64,000 nucleotides of DNA. Source: Fistularia commersonii (lineage: Eukaryota; Chordata; Actinopteri; Syngnathiformes; Fistulariidae). The stretch spans positions 12,476,501-12,540,500 of the forward strand of contig JBBMNZ010000018.1 of assembly GCA_037954325.1 (NCBI GenBank), read 5' to 3'. Under the pieces are notes generated by a model, which saw nothing but the letters and a program-made list of their open reading frames with translations, searched no databases and was not told the origin of the DNA. Below are positions 61,084 through 64,000 of this stretch, in pieces. Positions within the stretch are counted from its first letter, which is position 1; each line of letters starts with the position of its first letter. The position numbers and the translations under genes were made by a program.

Positions 61084-63351
61084 TCAGTCCAGCTCCAGCA
61101 TCACGTCGCACAGGGAAGGCGCCAGATTGTTCATGTTGAAGTCCTTCCCCAGCGTCGCGGCTGCGAACGAAGGGAACGAAGGGAAGGGCTCCCCGTGTTG
61201 CGTCCAAATGTTCTCGCAGCCCGTCGGCGTTGTGGAGAGCTTTAGGGTTTTTCTGAAATAACTCGGACGTGTGACGTCCTCTTCGAGGGAGTCCGTTAAA
61301 CCGCGTTCCCTGCTCGGCATGGAGCTCAGAAAGCCGGAGGTTCTGTATATTCTGTCTGTCTGGTCTGCTTGGCACGTGCACCGGCCTGCCGCCGAGCAAG
61401 GGCACGGATCGGTGAAAACCGGACTGGAATGGACTTGTTTGAACTCGTCCTCATTGTCATAGACGGGGATCTCCAAGGCGAAGTGGCCCTGGCGGCGATA
61501 GTTGCTCCCGGCAGACGGCTCCGCGAGAGCCCCTCCGTCCAGGTGGGTGGAGGCCGGATGGACGCAGCTCAGCCCCACGCCGCTGTCCTCGCTTTTGCGA
61601 GACGCGTGCGAGTCCGCCTTGTCGTCCTCCCGCGGGTAATCGGCCTGGTTCTCCGCGCCTCCCATGCTCCCGCAGCCGCTGTCCTCCTGCTCCTCCTCTT
61701 CTTCCTCCTTCCTCGGAGAAGACCTGGACTCCACGCAGACGCCGCTGTCCAAGCTCGTCCTCCTGTCGCGTTCCGCTTGGTCCTTCTTGTCCGACGCCGC
61801 CGGGTCTTTGGCAACGGACGATTCCACTTCCGTTTGGCCGCTAAACAGGAACCAACCTTTGTTGATGACAACTTCTATCGTGTCCTCTCCAAGCGTGAGT
61901 GGAAGCCAGCCATGAGCGGGGGATTTCTGTAGATAAGTAACAGGAATTTCCTCTTTTTATGTCTGTAAATTCACACCATTAACTTATCATATCTGACATC
62001 GAGCTGTGACTTTCTGTTTCCATTTCAGTCCCGGCTCTCTGCGACTCGGCCGGGCTTACCAGCGACGTCGGTGTTTTCACCGGACGCTTCAAGTAGCAGA
62101 GGAGGATGGCGGCGACGAGGGCCGCCATGGTCAGCACGCCAATGACCGTCAGAGATGACACGGCAATGATGAACCATTCTGTTGGGGGGGGGGAACACAA
62201 CCAGGTTAGCCAGGTATAAACACACAAATGTTTCATTAAGCACATGTTTTCAGACAGGAGTTTTTCATGACGTGTTAGCATTAGATCAGAAACACTGACA
62301 GCCCAGCATATCTTATATAGCAAGAGTGAAAGGACAGTTTCCAAACAAGAAATGTTGTCATAAATCCCCAATATGTAATATTTTCTTATTGATGTAAAAC
62401 CATTTTTTGCGCCTCAAATTTTGGGAATTGGCTGAGGAGCCGGCCTCACCCTGGATGGGTCGTCAGTTGATAACAGAGATTGGCAACAACTCATTCACAC
62501 ATTATATGGAGACTTAAAACCATTCAATTGTCATAGATTGAAAATAATTCATAATAACAATAAACATAGACAATTCCAAAATAATAATATAATAAAATGA
62601 TAATAATAACGATAATGTTTAATAGTAATAGTAATAATAATAATAATAATAATTATTATTATTATTATTAATTAATTAACTAATTAATTATCATTATTAT
62701 TATTATTGATGATAATAATAATGATACTATTAATAATATAATAATTCCCATATCACATAGACATACAACCATTCAACCGTTCACTCTCAATCATGTCGTA
62801 TCGAGATGAACAACCGTTTACTCTCATTCAAACAAGACATTTCACTGTTCAACATTCATTTCATTCACATGTCATATACAGATGGACAACATTCAATCTC
62901 TCATTGACACCTCATATATAGAAATGCAACCATTCATCCTCTGAATTAGCCTGGAACTTTCACCTTGTAAACCAGGGTTCAAGCTAACTTCAGCTAAACC
63001 GGCCTTCTGGGTTTTATTCATTCCTAAATCTGTGCTCCTTCTTCTCTCATTGCTCAGATTCGATTTCAGTGTATCTGGTTTGTGTATGCACGTGAGTGGA
63101 TCGCTGTGCAGGAAAAACACGTCGTGTTCATTTCACGATATCTTTTTAAATATGAGCCTCCGGTCGGTTTTTGGTCAGCGCTCACCTCTATCCGGCAGCT
63201 GGACGCACTCTTCGCGGGGCATGCTGCTGGTGAGCGCGCCGCTGCCCTCAACCTTGACGCTGACGCAATACTCCGTCCCCCACTGGAGCAAAGTGAAGGT
63301 CTTAATCCTCCAGTCCTCCCCCAGGTTATCGGTCAACTGCGCTACGACCTC
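61084..63351 (-). CDS. il10ra: Interleukin-10 receptor subunit alpha, 3' exons
   Basis: Class II cytokine receptor, ligand-binding chain for IL-10, signalling through JAK1 and STAT3. Three exons are in the window: 63351-63186 (part of the second fibronectin III domain: FTLLQWGTEYCVSVKVEG and a C-terminal cysteine), 62178-62060 (one membrane helix, then a basic LKRPVK stop), and 61926-61084 (281 codons of cytoplasmic tail with stop). The tail opens with a box1-like WLPLTL, and carries three Asp-Ser-Gly motifs including EDSGCGS, like the DSGFGS degron of mammalian IL10RA, and a YRRQ that fits the STAT3-docking YxxQ motif. Neighbouring tmprss4 supports the call. The gene continues beyond the right edge, so signal peptide and first receptor domain are not seen. 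Confidence 0.8.
62575..62745. repeat. (AAT)n/(ATT)n microsatellite in il10ra intron
   Basis: AAT runs followed by ATT runs, forming an imperfect palindrome. Confidence 0.8.
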
Positions 63352-63469
63352 CTGTTACGCGACAAGAAAAGAGGAGAGTCTTAAAATCCATCATTGTGCA
63401 ATATCTACATTTCACCCCATCAACCATTTGACATTTAAACGAAAGGACTTAACCCTGCATATAGGCATT

Positions 63470-63918
63470 GAAAAATTATATATATTCTATATTATATATA
63501 TATATGTGATATAAATTGTATAAATTATATACATATTATACATATATACACACATATATATGTATTTATAAAGCAATAATAAATATATATACATACATAA
63601 ATGAAAATATTATAAATACATATATGTATATATGGTTATATTTATAATATTTATGTATTTATAAAACAATAATAAATATATATACATACATATATAAAAT
63701 ATTATAAATACATATACATTTACATGTACATATATTTATAATATTTCTATATGTATGTATATACGTATTTTATTTTTGTTAAGACATTATTTTTATATGT
63801 ATTGTGTATATATATATATATATATATAAATATGTATATAGTATACATATTACATATAATATTTTTTAAAACATATATATTATTAATACAATATTATTTT
63901 TAATATTGTGTGTATACG

Positions 63919-63969
<51 letters not shown>

Positions 63970-64000
63970 CTGCGGTATATATATATATATATATATATAT
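63470..64000. repeat. Long (TA)n-rich low-complexity tract
   Basis: Nearly all TA/TATG/TACA repeats to the end of the window, in the il10ra intron. Several copies of the phrase aaaatattataaatacatat suggest tandem duplication of a larger unit. Confidence 0.85.

Noticed and set aside
61369..61932. 187-aa plus-strand open frame opposite il10ra
   Set aside because: Antisense shadow of the GC-rich il10ra cytoplasmic exon; no family similarity and no splice context.

Overview
This is vertebrate, almost certainly teleost, nuclear DNA. Genes are split into short exons with compact introns, and the spaces between them are filled with microsatellites, SINE-like repeats, hAT-like elements, LINE relics and one retrovirus-like insertion. 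Coding sequence was assembled by hand from splice sites and reading phase; the exon phases agree across every gene described. The gene set and order (cep57 next to mre11; tmprss4, a small membrane-protein gene and il10ra together) fit vertebrate synteny as I remember it.

Layout. (1) 1-12.9 kb, plus strand: the last 21 coding exons of a DOCK-D (zizimin) Rho-GTPase exchange factor, most likely dock10, covering the DHR-2 catalytic half. (2) 12.9-17.6 kb: microsatellites and a decayed LINE. (3) 17.7-19.85 kb, plus: a small coiled-coil gene resembling CCDC195. (4) 21.57-25.54 kb, minus: complete cep57 (11 coding exons, 476 aa). (5) 26.46-32.75 kb, plus: complete mre11 (19 coding exons, 685 aa), head to head with cep57. 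(6) 34.28-42.02 kb, minus: complete tmprss4, a type II transmembrane serine protease (13 coding exons, 465 aa). (7) 47.00-54.02 kb, minus: a young endogenous retrovirus with paired 521-bp LTRs, a 5-bp target duplication, a tRNA-His-type primer site, an open gag, and a pol that has lost most of protease and nearly all of reverse transcriptase; env is broken. (8) 57.6-59.74 kb, plus: a four-exon gene for a 77-aa membrane protein. (9) 61.08 kb to beyond the right edge, minus: the 3' exons of a class II cytokine receptor, il10ra.

The genes are unrelated in pathway apart from cep57 and mre11, which may share a promoter (centrosome/spindle and DNA double-strand-break repair). I saw no bacterial-type systems, CRISPR arrays, rRNA or tRNA genes. 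The strongest unusual features are two GC-AG introns in dock10, a (GT)n tract abutting a dock10 splice acceptor, the internally deleted retrovirus, a hAT element nested in a SINE inside tmprss4, and the poorly characterised small genes (CCDC195-like and the 77-aa protein).
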